Part shown: positions 8,938 through 21,258 of the stretch, piece by piece
Numbering within the stretch: position 1 is the stretch's first letter
Layout: every line of letters starts with the position of its first letter
Source of the DNA: an uncultured Dietzia sp.
GTDB taxonomy: Bacteria; Actinomycetota; Actinomycetes; Mycobacteriales; Mycobacteriaceae
Assembly (NCBI RefSeq): GCF_937873725.1
Contig: NZ_CALMYY010000067.1
Location: 16,543-80,542 of the forward strand
Reading direction: 5' to 3'
DNA: 64,000 nucleotides
The notes under the pieces: model-generated
Database searches by the model: none
The model's input: the letters and a program-made list of their open reading frames with translations, nothing else
What the model was told of the DNA's origin: nothing
Made by a program: the position numbers and the translations under genes

Positions 8938-8938
8938 G

Positions 8939-9745
8939 TCAGCCGTCCAGCCCGGCGCCGACGATGTGGGCCCCGCCGTCCACGACGAGGGTCTGGCCGG
9001 TGATCCAGTGCGCGTCGTCGGAGAGCAGGAACGCCACGGGCCCGGCGATGTCGTCCGGCACCCCCAGCCGACCGGCGGGCAGCCTCGCCGACATCGCCTC
9101 CTCGCGCCCGGAGTACAGCGCCTCGGCGAAGCGGGTCTTGACCACCCCGGGCGCGACCGCGTTGACCCGCACGGCGGGCCCGATCTCCGCGGCCAGCTCC
9201 TGGGTCAGGCGCATGACCAGCGCCTTGGTGGCGCCGTACCAGCCGATGCCGGGCGATGGCGCGAGGCCCGCGATCGAGGCGATGTTCACCACGGCGCCGC
9301 CGCGCTCGCCGAGGCCCGAGTGGTAGACCCGCTGCGTCCAGGCCAGGGTGCCGAGCGCGTTGACCTCGGTGATCTTGCGGGCCGCCGCCAGGTCCACGTC
9401 GATCGTCCGGCCGTACACCGGGTTGATGCCCGTGTTGTTGACCAGCAGGTCGACGGGCCCGAAGGCGTCCTCGGCGCGGGCCACCACCTCGCGCTGGTGC
9501 TCGGGGTCGTCGGCCCGGCCCGCCACCGCGAGCACCCGGTCCGGCGACGCGAGCTCGGCCACGGCCCCGTCCAGGCCCTCCTGCCCGCGCGCGGTGATCA
9601 CCACCGACGCCCCCTCCGCCAGCAGCCGGCGCGCGATGCCCAGGCCGATCCCGCGGCTGGCGCCGGTGACGATCGCGGTGCGGCCGGCGAAGCGGTCCGG
9701 GACGACGGGTCCGGTGCGGGGGGCGGGAAGGGGGGTGTGGGTCAC
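8939..9745 (-). CDS. Short-chain dehydrogenase/reductase (FabG-like)
   Basis: A 268-residue SDR with cofactor motif TGASRGIGLG (about residue 30), a NNTGINP segment in place of NNAG, the catalytic Ser in NIASIAG, and YGATK as the active-site Tyr-Lys pair. The loop after the first strand (ARGQEGLD) suggests NADPH. GTG 9745 follows AGGAGA. The related mycobacterial enzymes are annotated as FabG-like 3-oxoacyl reductases, but the substrate is not certain. It is operonic with the LpqN-like gene. Confidence 0.82.
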   Translation of the reverse strand: MTHTPLPAPRTGPVVPDRFAGRTAIVTGASRGIGLGIARRLLAEGASVVITARGQEGLDGAVAELASPDRVLAVAGRADDPEHQREVVARAEDAFGPVDLLVNNTGINPVYGRTIDVDLAAARKITEVNALGTLAWTQRVYHSGLGERGGAVVNIASIAGLAPSPGIGWYGATKALVMRLTQELAAEIGPAVRVNAVAPGVVKTRFAEALYSGREEAMSARLPAGRLGVPDDIAGPVAFLLSDDAHWITGQTLVVDGGAHIVGAGLDG

Positions 9746-9939
9746 TGCCGTCTCCTGGGTGCGTGGGGGAAGTCGTGGCGTGCAGAGTCCCAGCCTAGAG
9801 GCCCTGGCCGGTCCCGCGTTCACCGGATTTTCTCAGCCGGTGCGCACGGGTCACTGTGCACATCGCGGCCGCCGCGTTAAAGTTCTCGACAGAAACCATC
9901 CGGCGCCGCGCGCGGCACGAGCAGTCCGAGGCGGGTCCG

Positions 9940-10803
9940 ATGTCCTCACTCACCCCCCACGGTGCGGACTCCTCGACGTGCTCGATCCTCGACGTCCCGG
10001 GCCCCCGTTGGTTCCACCCCGGCGACCCGATCTGGCGCGTCCACGGCGACGCCGCCACGCCGATCGGCATCACCACCGGGCTGTTGATGCTGGTGGCCAA
10101 CCCGGCGTTCGCCGCCGTCCTCAGCGCCTGCGGGGTGGAGGACTCGCCCTGGACCGTCGACGACTACCTGCACGACCTCGTGGAGATCAGCACGTTCGGG
10201 ACGGTCGACGACGCGATGGTGACCATCGAGCACGCGTACCGGGACCGCCGCTCGCTCTCCGGGACCACCGAGCAGGGCGAGTACTTCTACGGTCTGGACC
10301 CGGAGCTCCTGGAGTGGGCGCACGCCGCCGTCACCTGGGCCCTGCTCGCCGCGTACCAGCGCTTCGGCGCCGAGCCGCTCAGCCCCGCCGAATCCGACCA
10401 CTACGTGCGGCAGTGCGCGGCGATCGCCCACCTCCACGGGGCCCGCACCTCCCCCACCACCGTCCGCGAGCTCGAGCAGTTGCTGCGCAGCGCCCGCGGT
10501 CGGGCCCGGGCGACCGCGGCCGGTCGCACCGCCGCCGCGACCCTCCGCTCCTCGGCGCGCCCCTGCCCCGGCGTGGTCGACACGTCCGTCACCGCCCACC
10601 GGCAGTGCGTGACCGTGGTGGACGCCGCCGCCGGCCTGGTCCCGTCCGACGTGCGCCGGGCGCTGGCCCTGCCCCACCGGCCCATGGACCGGACCGCGGT
10701 CTTCGGCCGGATCACCAGGGCCCACGAGGGGCTGGGCAGGCCGATGCTCACCACCCGCGCCCCCATCGCCGCGCCGTCCGCGTTGCGCGCGCGCCCGCGC
10801 TGA
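9940..10803 (+). CDS. DUF2236 (MpaB/latex-clearing-protein-like) family protein
   Basis: A 287-residue, mostly helical protein. It shows RWFHPGDPIWRVHGD near the N-terminus, the conserved IEHAYRDRRSLSG block (about 90-102) and LEWAHAAVTWALLAAYQRFG (about 125-145), hallmarks of DUF2236. The family includes rubber oxygenase Lcp and fungal MpaB, haem-containing oxygenases. ATG 9940 is behind GAGGCGGG. The frame is open to 9856 but codon use changes there. It is convergent with the ydcF-like gene, only 2 bp separating the ends. Confidence 0.75.
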   Translation: MSSLTPHGADSSTCSILDVPGPRWFHPGDPIWRVHGDAATPIGITTGLLMLVANPAFAAVLSACGVEDSPWTVDDYLHDLVEISTFGTVDDAMVTIEHAYRDRRSLSGTTEQGEYFYGLDPELLEWAHAAVTWALLAAYQRFGAEPLSPAESDHYVRQCAAIAHLHGARTSPTTVRELEQLLRSARGRARATAAGRTAAATLRSSARPCPGVVDTSVTAHRQCVTVVDAAAGLVPSDVRRALALPHRPMDRTAVFGRITRAHEGLGRPMLTTRAPIAAPSALRARPR

Positions 10804-10805
10804 CC

Positions 10806-11393
10806 TCACCAGTGGCGGTTGAGGCCGCCCTTGACCCACCCGGCGGCCTCCCACACCAGGTGCACCGGCAGCATCGCGCCGTCCACCCGCCGGATCGGCG
10901 TCATCCTCACGTCCAGCCCCGTGGCGTTGCGCATCCACCGGCCGGCGCGGAGCGTGTGGGGGCGGTTGGTCACCACCAGGATGCGCTCCCACCCGCGGGC
11001 CCGGGCGATCGCCGCCACCGTCCGCGCCTCGCCCCAGGTGGTCCGCGGCTCCGGGGAGAAGCACACCACCTCGGCGTGGGCGGGGCGGGCGATGCCCGTG
11101 CACAGTCGGCGGGCGACCAACTCGGAGTTCCCGCCGGGGTTGCTCACCAGCAGCGTGTCCGCGTACCCGGCCTCGACCAGGTCGCGGGCGTGGAGGTGAC
11201 GACCGTCGTCGGCGCCGGCGAGCATCACCACCGCGTCGGCGCGGACCGGGGGGTCGGCGCGGGGCCGGAGCAGGAACACCCCCCACGCGGTGAGGACGAG
11301 CGCGGCGACCGTCACGGCGGCGGCCCCGACGATCGCCGCGCGCCGCGGACGGGACCGTCGGCCGGCGCGGGCCGCGGGTGCGGGCGGGGTCAC
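10806..11393 (-). CDS. YdcF/DUF218-family membrane-anchored protein
   Basis: A 195-residue protein with one N-terminal helix (about residues 22-42) and a DUF218 domain: DAVVMLAGADDGRHLHARDLVEAG, LLVSNPGG, and the ILVVTNRPHTLRAGRWMR block. Family members act on envelope polysaccharide or vancomycin-type resistance traits (SanA-like), with chemistry unsettled. GTG 11393 overlaps the rmlD stop by 4 bp with no ribosome site of its own, so translation depends on rmlD. Last gene of the rmlBAD operon. Confidence 0.78.
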   Translation of the reverse strand: MTPPAPAARAGRRSRPRRAAIVGAAAVTVAALVLTAWGVFLLRPRADPPVRADAVVMLAGADDGRHLHARDLVEAGYADTLLVSNPGGNSELVARRLCTGIARPAHAEVVCFSPEPRTTWGEARTVAAIARARGWERILVVTNRPHTLRAGRWMRNATGLDVRMTPIRRVDGAMLPVHLVWEAAGWVKGGLNRHW

Positions 11394-12372
11394 CGGAGGG
11401 GCGACGACGACGAGGCCGCGCCCACCACCCCGGGTGCCGAGGCCAGCGCCGCCCGCAGGCTCTCCCCCCAGTCCGGCAGGGGCGCCAGGCCGGCGTCCTC
11501 CCAGGACCGCCCGGACAGCACCGAGAACGCCGGCCGCGGGGCGGGCCGGGGGAAGTCGGCGGTGGTGCAGGGCGTCACCCGGTCCGGGTCGGCGCCGAGG
11601 TGGGCGAAGGTCCGGCGGGCGACCTCGCACCACGTCGCCCGGCCCGACCCGGCCGCGTGGAGCACGAGCCCGCGGGTGTCCACCGCTCCGTCGGCCTCCA
11701 GCGCGACCATCTCGAGGATCGCCGCGGCCAGCGTGGGCGCGTGCGTGGGCGAGCCCCACTGGTCGTCCACCACGGAGACGGTGTCCCTCTGGCCCTCCAG
11801 CCTCGCCATGGTGTCCACGAAGTCCGAGCCCGACAGTCCCTGGCCCCGGCGCCCCGGCCCGGTGTACACCCACGCCGTGCGGATCACGGTGGCCTCGGGG
11901 TGCGCCGCCAGCACCGCGAGTTCGCCGGCGAGCTTGGTCCGCCCGTACGCGGTCGCGGGGCCGGTCGGGTCGTCGGGCTCGACCCCCGGCGCCGTGGCCG
12001 GGTCACCGCCGCCGGGGACCTCGCCGGAGAAGACGTAGTCGGTGCTGAGGTGGATCAGGCGGATCCCCCGGTCTCGGCAGGCCAGGCCGAGTGACCCGGC
12101 ACCCGCCGCGTTGACCGCCCGGGCGGCGGCCTCGTCGGATTCCGCGCCGTCGACGTCCGTGTACGCCGCCGCGTTGATCACGACCCGCGGCCGGTGGCGG
12201 TCCAGCGCCGCCGCGATCGAGCCGGGGTCCGTGAGGTCGAGCTCGCGCCGCCCGAGGGCCACGACGCGGGCCCCGGCGCGGGCCCCGGCGCGGGCCCCGG
12301 CGGACCTCGCGAGGTGATGCCCGAGCTGACCGCCCCCGCCGGTGGCGAGGATCGCGTCCGGATGGCCGACGC

Positions 12373-12376
<4 letters not shown>
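11390..12376 (-). CDS. rmlD: dTDP-4-dehydrorhamnose reductase
   Basis: A 328-residue SDR-type reductase making dTDP-L-rhamnose. Seen: [13 protein letters not shown] cofactor loop, [20 protein letters not shown], the LSTDYVFSG block, YGRTK catalytic pair, and RTAWVYTG. An Ala/Gly/Arg insertion ([10 protein letters not shown]) after the first helix comes from a 12-bp tandem repeat (about 12270-12305), apparently replication slippage. GTG 12376 overlaps the rmlA stop by 4 bp. Confidence 0.92.
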
Positions 12377-15306
<2,930 letters not shown>

Positions 15307-15360
15307 GAGGCCACCGGGGGTGTTGTCATGGGGAGATTATGGACTGCGGGCGCCGGGGCC

Positions 15361-16446
15361 TCAGCGTCGGTCGCGGGCCTGTTCCGCCTGGGCCTCCCGG
15401 CGGTCGGCCGAGGCTTGTTGGGGCGGCCTCCGCCGTTCTGCTCCGCCTTTGTCGGTGGGGGTGGTGCGCGGGGGCGGGTGTTGGAGGGCCGCCTCGGCGG
15501 GCAGACCCGCCTGCAACTCGCGCGCCCGCTCGATCTCCGCGTCCACCTCGGCGCCGAACAGCAGGGCGTTGTTGGTGATCCACAGCCAGAGCAGGAACAC
15601 GATCACGCCGGCCAGCGAGCCGTACGTGGCGTTGTAGCTGCTGAAGTTGGAGACGTAGAACACGAACCCCACGGTGGCGACCGCCCACACGAGCAGCGCC
15701 ACGATCGCCCCGACGGAGATCCACCGGAACCGGGGCTGCTTGACGTTGGGCGAGAAGCCGTAGAGCACGGCCAGGATCACCACCACGACGAGGGCCAGCA
15801 CCGGCCACTTGGCGATGCCCCACACGGTCACCGCCGTCGCGCCGAGGCCCACGAGGTCGCCCACCCACGCGGCGACTGGCCCGCTGACGACCAGCATGAG
15901 CCCGGCCACACAGACCAGCAGCAGCAGGATCGCGGTGAGCAGCAGCGTGGCGGGCTTGAGCTTCCAGAAGGGCCGCCCCTCCTCGACCTCGTAGATCCGG
16001 TTCATCGCCCGGCCGAACGCGCCCACGTACCCGGACGCCGACCACAGCGCGCCCGCCAGACCGGTGACCAGCGCGATCCCCGCGGCAGGGGTGTTGACCA
16101 GCGCGTCGATGGGACCGCGCAACGCGGCCAGCGTCTCCTCGGGGGCAGCGCCCTCGAGGAGATCCATCACGGCGTCGACGGTGGCCTGCCCCTGGCCGAA
16201 CACGCCGAGCAGGGACACCACCGCCAGCAACGCCGGGAACAGCGAGAGCACCGCGAAATACGTCAGCGACGCGGCGAGGTCCGTGCACTGGTCCTTGGAG
16301 AACTCCCCCGCCGCGCGCGTCAGGCCGATCTTCCACGCCCCCGGCGTCAACGAGGTGGGCGACTCCGGCTTCCCGGCGTCCGGATCGGTGCCGGGATCGG
16401 GCTTGTCGCTGATGTCGCGGTCATCGGCCACACGGTCGGTGCTCAT
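15361..16446 (-). CDS. YihY/BrkB-family membrane protein (copy 2)
   Basis: A 361-residue paralogue of the preceding gene: CTDLAASLTYFAVLSLFPALLAVVSLLGVFG, SGYVGAFGRAMNRIYEVEEGRP and YGSLAGVIVFLLWLWITNNALLFG line up motif for motif. It has a longer acidic/Pro N-terminus and a Gln/Arg-rich C-terminus. ATG 16446 is chosen over GTG 16464 on spacing. The close pair suggests local tandem duplication with later divergence. It borders the lower-GC island on its right. Confidence 0.85.
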   Translation of the reverse strand: MSTDRVADDRDISDKPDPGTDPDAGKPESPTSLTPGAWKIGLTRAAGEFSKDQCTDLAASLTYFAVLSLFPALLAVVSLLGVFGQGQATVDAVMDLLEGAAPEETLAALRGPIDALVNTPAAGIALVTGLAGALWSASGYVGAFGRAMNRIYEVEEGRPFWKLKPATLLLTAILLLLVCVAGLMLVVSGPVAAWVGDLVGLGATAVTVWGIAKWPVLALVVVVILAVLYGFSPNVKQPRFRWISVGAIVALLVWAVATVGFVFYVSNFSSYNATYGSLAGVIVFLLWLWITNNALLFGAEVDAEIERARELQAGLPAEAALQHPPPRTTPTDKGGAERRRPPQQASADRREAQAEQARDRR

Positions 16447-16606
16447 GTCCGCCGAGCCTGCCACCTGCGGGCCCCCCGCGCATCCGCGGCGTGCAAGCCT
16501 CCGCCGCCGCGGGCGAGTCGGTGCGGCGCTCGGCGCGTTCTCCGCCGGGCTGCTCTCGTTGTACTTCCACCATCCGGCGATGACCGAGTCCAGCAGGACC
16601 GGGCCT

Positions 16607-18061
16607 TCATCGCGTCAGTCGCAGCATGCCCCCGAATATCTTCTCAACCGCCGGAATCCAGGGATCGGATTCGTCGCTGAGTTCAGTGAGTCCCGCTGTG
16701 ACGGCATCCGCCGGACCAGACAATCGGACCATCACCTCGCGCGAACCGTCGGACCGGATCACGGCCTGGAGCGTGGTGGTGATTCCCGGCCCCACCTTCT
16801 TCTCGAAAAGACGTGTCAACGCCTGGGCGGGATCACTCGCGCACACCTGGACTATCTCTAGAGAACCGGGCAGGACCTCTCCCGCGAGGGCACCTTCAAT
16901 TTCGCTCCTCAGCCGGCCCGGAATCGAGCACTGTCGCGAGGTGACGAATACCGCGGTCGCGCGGTCGAACGTGCTGGCATAGCTCACCGCGACCAGGTGG
17001 TCACCTCCGGCCTCGGTCCAGAGACTGTGCAGATCCGGCCGTTCGACCCGGAAAGGAGCATTCGACAGCAGATCCTGCGTCTGGTGTTCGTCGGCCTGCG
17101 CCTTGATTCCCACCCGCTCCACCAATGTCGGATCGATCGCGTCGATCGTCCTGGTGGCGAGCCGGTCGACAGCCGGGTCGCCGACCTGCCCGCCCCGAAT
17201 CCGCTCCATCGCCGCCGCGATCACTTCGGGACGGCGAGCGGCGAACGGGCTCTCGAGCAACTTGTTGACCAGCTCGATCTCACGGTCGCTGTGATCCCGA
17301 AACGGTCCGGCGAATGCCGAGGGCGGTAGCCCAGCCAGCTCGGCCTTGTCGAGGATCGACTGGATCTCTCTCAGTTCCACCGCCGCCTGCACTCGGGTCG
17401 CTTCCAACCTCACCCGTTCCGAGGCCTCGATCTGGGCGAACTCGACGCTCGCCTGCAGGTCTGCGCGATGGCGCTCGTGCGCCGCGGCGATTTCGTCGGA
17501 GTCCCGCACGTCGACGACGCTTATCCTGTCGATCAACGACTGCGGCCAAACGACACTCGTCACTCGCGCACCCTCGACCGCGAACATGGGATCCGCGAAA
17601 CCCGGTCCGGAGCGGGGAAAGAGGAAATCTTCGATCCCCTGCCGATAGACGGACTCGGGCGCCGCGTCGGCCAGCTTCCCCCTCACGTACGCATTCACGT
17701 TCTTCTGCAGGGTCTGGAGGAGGGACGACGAGAACGAGTCCCCGCGGGACCCCAGCAGATCGAGCACCTCCTTCTCCCTATCTGCGGGATCCAACGCCAC
17801 GGTCAATTCCAGTGAGAGCTCCGGGATGAAGAGATCTGGCCCGATCGCGATGCCGCTCAGATCCCACGCGAGTGGGAACAAGGACGTGTCCAGCGGTGCG
17901 ACCGTCACGGAACCCCACCTGAACTGGTTCCACCACCCCGCCCTGGAGCCGGACTTGTACAACTGGACGCCTCGCCCGTTCTTGAACAGGACCAGCCACT
18001 GACCCGGTACCGGTGCGGTCGACCGGTCAACTTCGACTGCGGCCCCCAGTAGTTGCTTCAT
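16607..18061 (-). CDS. SPFH (band-7)-like scaffold protein of the island cassette
   Basis: A 484-residue protein with no clear transmembrane helix. Residues about 15-175 look like an SPFH domain: PGQWLVLFKNGRGVQLYKSG, a beta-rich middle, then LLQTLQKNVNAYVRGKL. A long charged helix (about 186-240, AAAHERHRADLQ to REIQSIL) is the usual SPFH coiled-coil oligomerisation arm. A Leu/Pro region and a mixed C-terminal domain of unknown fold (about 330-484) follow. ATG 18061 has a strong GGGAGGG site. The sequence is visibly lower in GC than the flanks. It is divergent from the HerA-ATPase operon, so the two halves probably act as one membrane-associated system. Confidence 0.6.
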   Translation of the reverse strand: MKQLLGAAVEVDRSTAPVPGQWLVLFKNGRGVQLYKSGSRAGWWNQFRWGSVTVAPLDTSLFPLAWDLSGIAIGPDLFIPELSLELTVALDPADREKEVLDLLGSRGDSFSSSLLQTLQKNVNAYVRGKLADAAPESVYRQGIEDFLFPRSGPGFADPMFAVEGARVTSVVWPQSLIDRISVVDVRDSDEIAAAHERHRADLQASVEFAQIEASERVRLEATRVQAAVELREIQSILDKAELAGLPPSAFAGPFRDHSDREIELVNKLLESPFAARRPEVIAAAMERIRGGQVGDPAVDRLATRTIDAIDPTLVERVGIKAQADEHQTQDLLSNAPFRVERPDLHSLWTEAGGDHLVAVSYASTFDRATAVFVTSRQCSIPGRLRSEIEGALAGEVLPGSLEIVQVCASDPAQALTRLFEKKVGPGITTTLQAVIRSDGSREVMVRLSGPADAVTAGLTELSDESDPWIPAVEKIFGGMLRLTR

Positions 18062-18295
18062 ACTCCACACCCTCCCCGGGATGTCGTGACACAGCTGATA
18101 GAGCACTAATACTGCAATGAGGGATGGCATCCACGAGCGATCGGACCCGTGGCGCGACATGCACCTCGCGGCTCATTGACGTCGCGGTTATCAAGTTAAC
18201 GGTAGTGCAGCACACGGTCGGGCGATTCGATTAGCATTTCCCTATCCAAATCCGGATCGACACGGTGTGCAAGGCGGAGATGCAAGGTGGAACCG
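18062..18295. promoter_or_regulatory. Divergent promoter region of the SPFH/HerA cassette
   Basis: A 234-bp AT-richer gap between two divergent starts. On the plus strand TTGACG (18176-18181) could be a -35 element, with weak -10 candidates around TAACGG (18197-18202) or TAGCAT (18233-18238). No convincing palindromic operator is seen. The distance leaves room for back-to-back promoters. Confidence 0.35.
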
Positions 18296-18700
18296 ATGGC
18301 ACTCAACGAGCTGAGTGATCGAATTGTCGGCGGGCTGCAGGCGACGGCGATCGGAGCAGCACTCGGGGTGACGGTGGGGACTGCCCCGATCCCGGAAGCC
18401 GGTCGCGACGTGGTCCAAGATGGAACCCCCGTCGCGTCGATGATCGATTTCGCAGCGGACTCCCGCGACGGCGCCGAGGCATTGGCGCAGGCCATCGCGG
18501 ACGGCGAACTGGACGACCCTGTCTCCGAGGTCGACTACGGGGATCACGGGGACCCGCCGGACGATGCCGACGCATCCGACCTGGACGATTTCATCGGCGA
18601 GGTCGATACGTGGGACGACGGGGAGAGCGACCTCGACGATCTTGAATACGGCGGGGAACTCGACGATTCCTGCGCCGATGTCGATACCGACGACTACTGA
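18296..18700 (+). CDS. Small protein with extremely acidic C-terminal half
   Basis: A 134-residue protein starting at ATG 18296 behind AAGGTGG (a GTG at 18287 is less well placed). The first half is ordinary, with a Gly/Ala-rich helix (IGAALGVTVGTAPIPEAG) and a SMIDFAADSRDGAEALAQAI segment. Residues about 65-134 are dominated by Asp and Glu with only one or two basic residues. It is the first gene of the HerA operon. Acidic tails of this kind can mimic DNA or bind basic or metal partners, but that is inference. No family is recognised. Confidence 0.6.
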   Translation: MALNELSDRIVGGLQATAIGAALGVTVGTAPIPEAGRDVVQDGTPVASMIDFAADSRDGAEALAQAIADGELDDPVSEVDYGDHGDPPDDADASDLDDFIGEVDTWDDGESDLDDLEYGGELDDSCADVDTDDY

Positions 18701-18717
18701 CGGGCCGGCACACCCAC

Positions 18718-21258
18718 ATGACTTTGAGGGACCTACCCGAACTGATCCCGGTGGCCCGCGGGCGATGGGCGTGGACCGTCGACGTGCCGATCCTGCCGGA
18801 CAGCATCGGCGACGAAGTCGTCTACGGTCTCGACACGGTGGACCGTGCTTACACCAACCTGGCGGAGGCCGTCGCACATTCGTCGCCCCCCGGGTCGGCA
18901 GTCCAGTTCAGGCTGCACTCGGAGAGCGGGAGCCTGACACGGCCCACGTCCATCAACGCGGCCGTGATGGGTGCGGCCTCGTCGAAGACCGACGCCGAGC
19001 ACTTGGCGATGCTCGTACTGGCCAATCTCCCCACCGAACTACACGTGAACCCGTGCGACCAGGCAGGATCCGCGAAGCTGGTGACGTATCTGGACGCCAC
19101 CGCCGAACTGTCGATGGTCGAGGTACGTCGACGCCTGGAAGAAGCCGACCCGTTGAGGCTCATCACGGACCCCTCAGCCCCGCATCTTCCCTTTGTGTTG
19201 AGGTGGTCTCCCGAACGATTCGCGCTCCGCAAGTCCGTCGAATTGCTCTCACGCCAGTCCGGCCGTGCAGTGATCTGCCTCCACATGCAGGCGTCGACCC
19301 CATCCGAATCCCTTCTGGACACGCTCACCGACACCGTCCAGATATTGCGTGAGGACCCCGCGCGGAGACTCGATGACCTGAGTACCCAGATCCTGTCGGA
19401 AGCAATACGAGACATCCGCGATCTTCCGCGCGCGGCCCTGCACGTCCGGGTCGCCTACGGGGGCCACGAACCGCCGCTCCCGGGGCTACTGGAATCCATC
19501 GGCATGGACCTCACCGGGCCCGGAGGTTTCGAGCTCATCGCCTCCACTCCCGATGAGACGATGGATGCCAGGGAGCTTTTCAGTTCAGCGACCTCCATCC
19601 CGTGGGGTATTTCGGGGATGGATCGCGGAATGCGCGAAATGATCCACCTGACCCCGGCGGACCTGGCGGGGCGGGTCGTCCGGTTCCCCCAGCCGCCTGT
19701 AGGGGGACTGCCCGCGATGGCCAGCGAGCCACTCAGCACGCTTCCCCGATCACCTCAGAGACGCGCGTTCGAGAGAAATGGGGCGCCCTCACCCGTGTGC
19801 ACGATCGGGCGGAGTTCCAGCGGCGGCTCCGTGGACCTGACACTGTCCGAACTCAACCGGCACGTACTGGTCGCGGGGCTGCCCGGCTTCGGCAAGACCC
19901 AGACTATCCACACCATCTTGGCGTCCCTCTGGCGCGACCACCGGATCCCGTTTCTTGTCCTCGATCCCGCGAAGAGCGACTACGGCGACCTGGCCGACTT
20001 GCTCGCCGATTCAGGCGCACGCCGCGTCGTACTGGGGCCGGAAACACCGGCGTTCAACCCGTTCGTCGTCCCCGTCGGGTGCACCATCGAAGCGCACGCG
20101 GCACGCGTCACCGGCGCGTTCGACACAGCGCTCCGGCTCTCTGAGTCGTGGCCATTCGGATACATCATGTTGACGCGGGGAATCTATCGGGCCTACGAAC
20201 TCGCCACCCGCGACGGGACTTCGCCCACGCTCAAGGACTTGTACCGTTCGATCGGGGACATCGTCCGCACCGCGAGATACGACGACAAGGTCAGGTCGCA
20301 GGTCACGGGATCCCTGCTGGGGCGCCTCGAGACGCTGGTACGCGGGCCGCTCGGTGCTGGATTCCTCGCCGGCCCGGACTCCGGCCTCGACTGGGAGGAC
20401 CTGCTCTCCCGCCCCACCATCATCGAGTTCCGCAAGTTCGCGGGGACCACGGAACGTTCCCTGGTATTCGGCCTGCTGATCGCAGGGCTCGCCTCTTACA
20501 GGGAGGGACACCCACCACCGGGGAGCCTGTCGCACGTCACGGTTCTGGAGGAAGCTCACCGAGTCCTCGCCGACCGCGACGGGGTGCAGTCCGAGGGTAT
20601 TCGCCTGTTGGCCGAGGCCGTCGCCGAGCTTCGCGGGAGCGGCGAGGGCTTCATAATCTGCGACCAGGCACCGTCGACTCTGGATCCGGTGGTCCGGAAA
20701 GTGACAGGAAGTTTGATCTGTCACCGGATTGTTGATCGCGACGAACGTGACCTAATCGGGAACTCACTTCTCCTCAGCGCCCGCCAGAACGAGGACCTCG
20801 CTCGCCTCGACATCGGCGAAGCCGTCGTGTACGGGGCGCAGCGTGCAGCCCCCACGGTCGCGCTCATCGAGCGCGCGGTCCACACCGGGTCCCAGAAGTG
20901 CGACGTGTCCGATTCGCTGGTCCTCCCCGACACCGTTCCACTGCCCTGTATCGGCTGTCCGTCGATGTGCACGGCTAAGAGCGCCGGGGACGCTGCGGTC
21001 GGGTCTGCTCCACGACCCCTTGACAACAACAGCCTGGTGGCACTGATCGATGGCCACCTTCGCCGGTATGAAGCCGGCGAGATCTCGGGCGCGGAAGCCT
21101 GGTGCGGCGCATCGCACCTTCTCACGTTGGCCCCCGATGCGGGGAAGCCGATCGTTTTCCTGGCGACGCTCAGCGATCTCCAGACCAACCTGTCCCGGAT
21201 TCAAGCACGGCGTGTGGCCGCGAGAAGAAAGGGTGCTGACGCCCATGTCCGACAATGA
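18718..21258 (+). CDS. HerA/FtsK-superfamily ATPase with Cys cluster
   Basis: An 846-residue P-loop motor. Residues 1-370 form a large N-terminal region of unknown fold. The ATPase core has Walker A GLPGFGKT (387-394), the LVLDPAKSDYGDL block usual in HerA/VirB4-like proteins, Walker B VTVLEEAHR (Glu611-Glu612) and the sensor IICDQAPSTLDPVV. Cysteines 728, 744, 747 and 751 (C...CIGCPSMC) probably bind zinc or an iron-sulfur cluster. HerA-type ATPases form hexamers that move DNA or proteins and pair with varied effectors in anti-phage systems. Here the partners are SPFH-like and membrane proteins, with no nuclease in sight. Its end overlaps the next gene by 14 bp. Confidence 0.75.
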   Translation: MTLRDLPELIPVARGRWAWTVDVPILPDSIGDEVVYGLDTVDRAYTNLAEAVAHSSPPGSAVQFRLHSESGSLTRPTSINAAVMGAASSKTDAEHLAMLVLANLPTELHVNPCDQAGSAKLVTYLDATAELSMVEVRRRLEEADPLRLITDPSAPHLPFVLRWSPERFALRKSVELLSRQSGRAVICLHMQASTPSESLLDTLTDTVQILREDPARRLDDLSTQILSEAIRDIRDLPRAALHVRVAYGGHEPPLPGLLESIGMDLTGPGGFELIASTPDETMDARELFSSATSIPWGISGMDRGMREMIHLTPADLAGRVVRFPQPPVGGLPAMASEPLSTLPRSPQRRAFERNGAPSPVCTIGRSSSGGSVDLTLSELNRHVLVAGLPGFGKTQTIHTILASLWRDHRIPFLVLDPAKSDYGDLADLLADSGARRVVLGPETPAFNPFVVPVGCTIEAHAARVTGAFDTALRLSESWPFGYIMLTRGIYRAYELATRDGTSPTLKDLYRSIGDIVRTARYDDKVRSQVTGSLLGRLETLVRGPLGAGFLAGPDSGLDWEDLLSRPTIIEFRKFAGTTERSLVFGLLIAGLASYREGHPPPGSLSHVTVLEEAHRVLADRDGVQSEGIRLLAEAVAELRGSGEGFIICDQAPSTLDPVVRKVTGSLICHRIVDRDERDLIGNSLLLSARQNEDLARLDIGEAVVYGAQRAAPTVALIERAVHTGSQKCDVSDSLVLPDTVPLPCIGCPSMCTAKSAGDAAVGSAPRPLDNNSLVALIDGHLRRYEAGEISGAEAWCGASHLLTLAPDAGKPIVFLATLSDLQTNLSRIQARRVAARRKGADAHVRQ

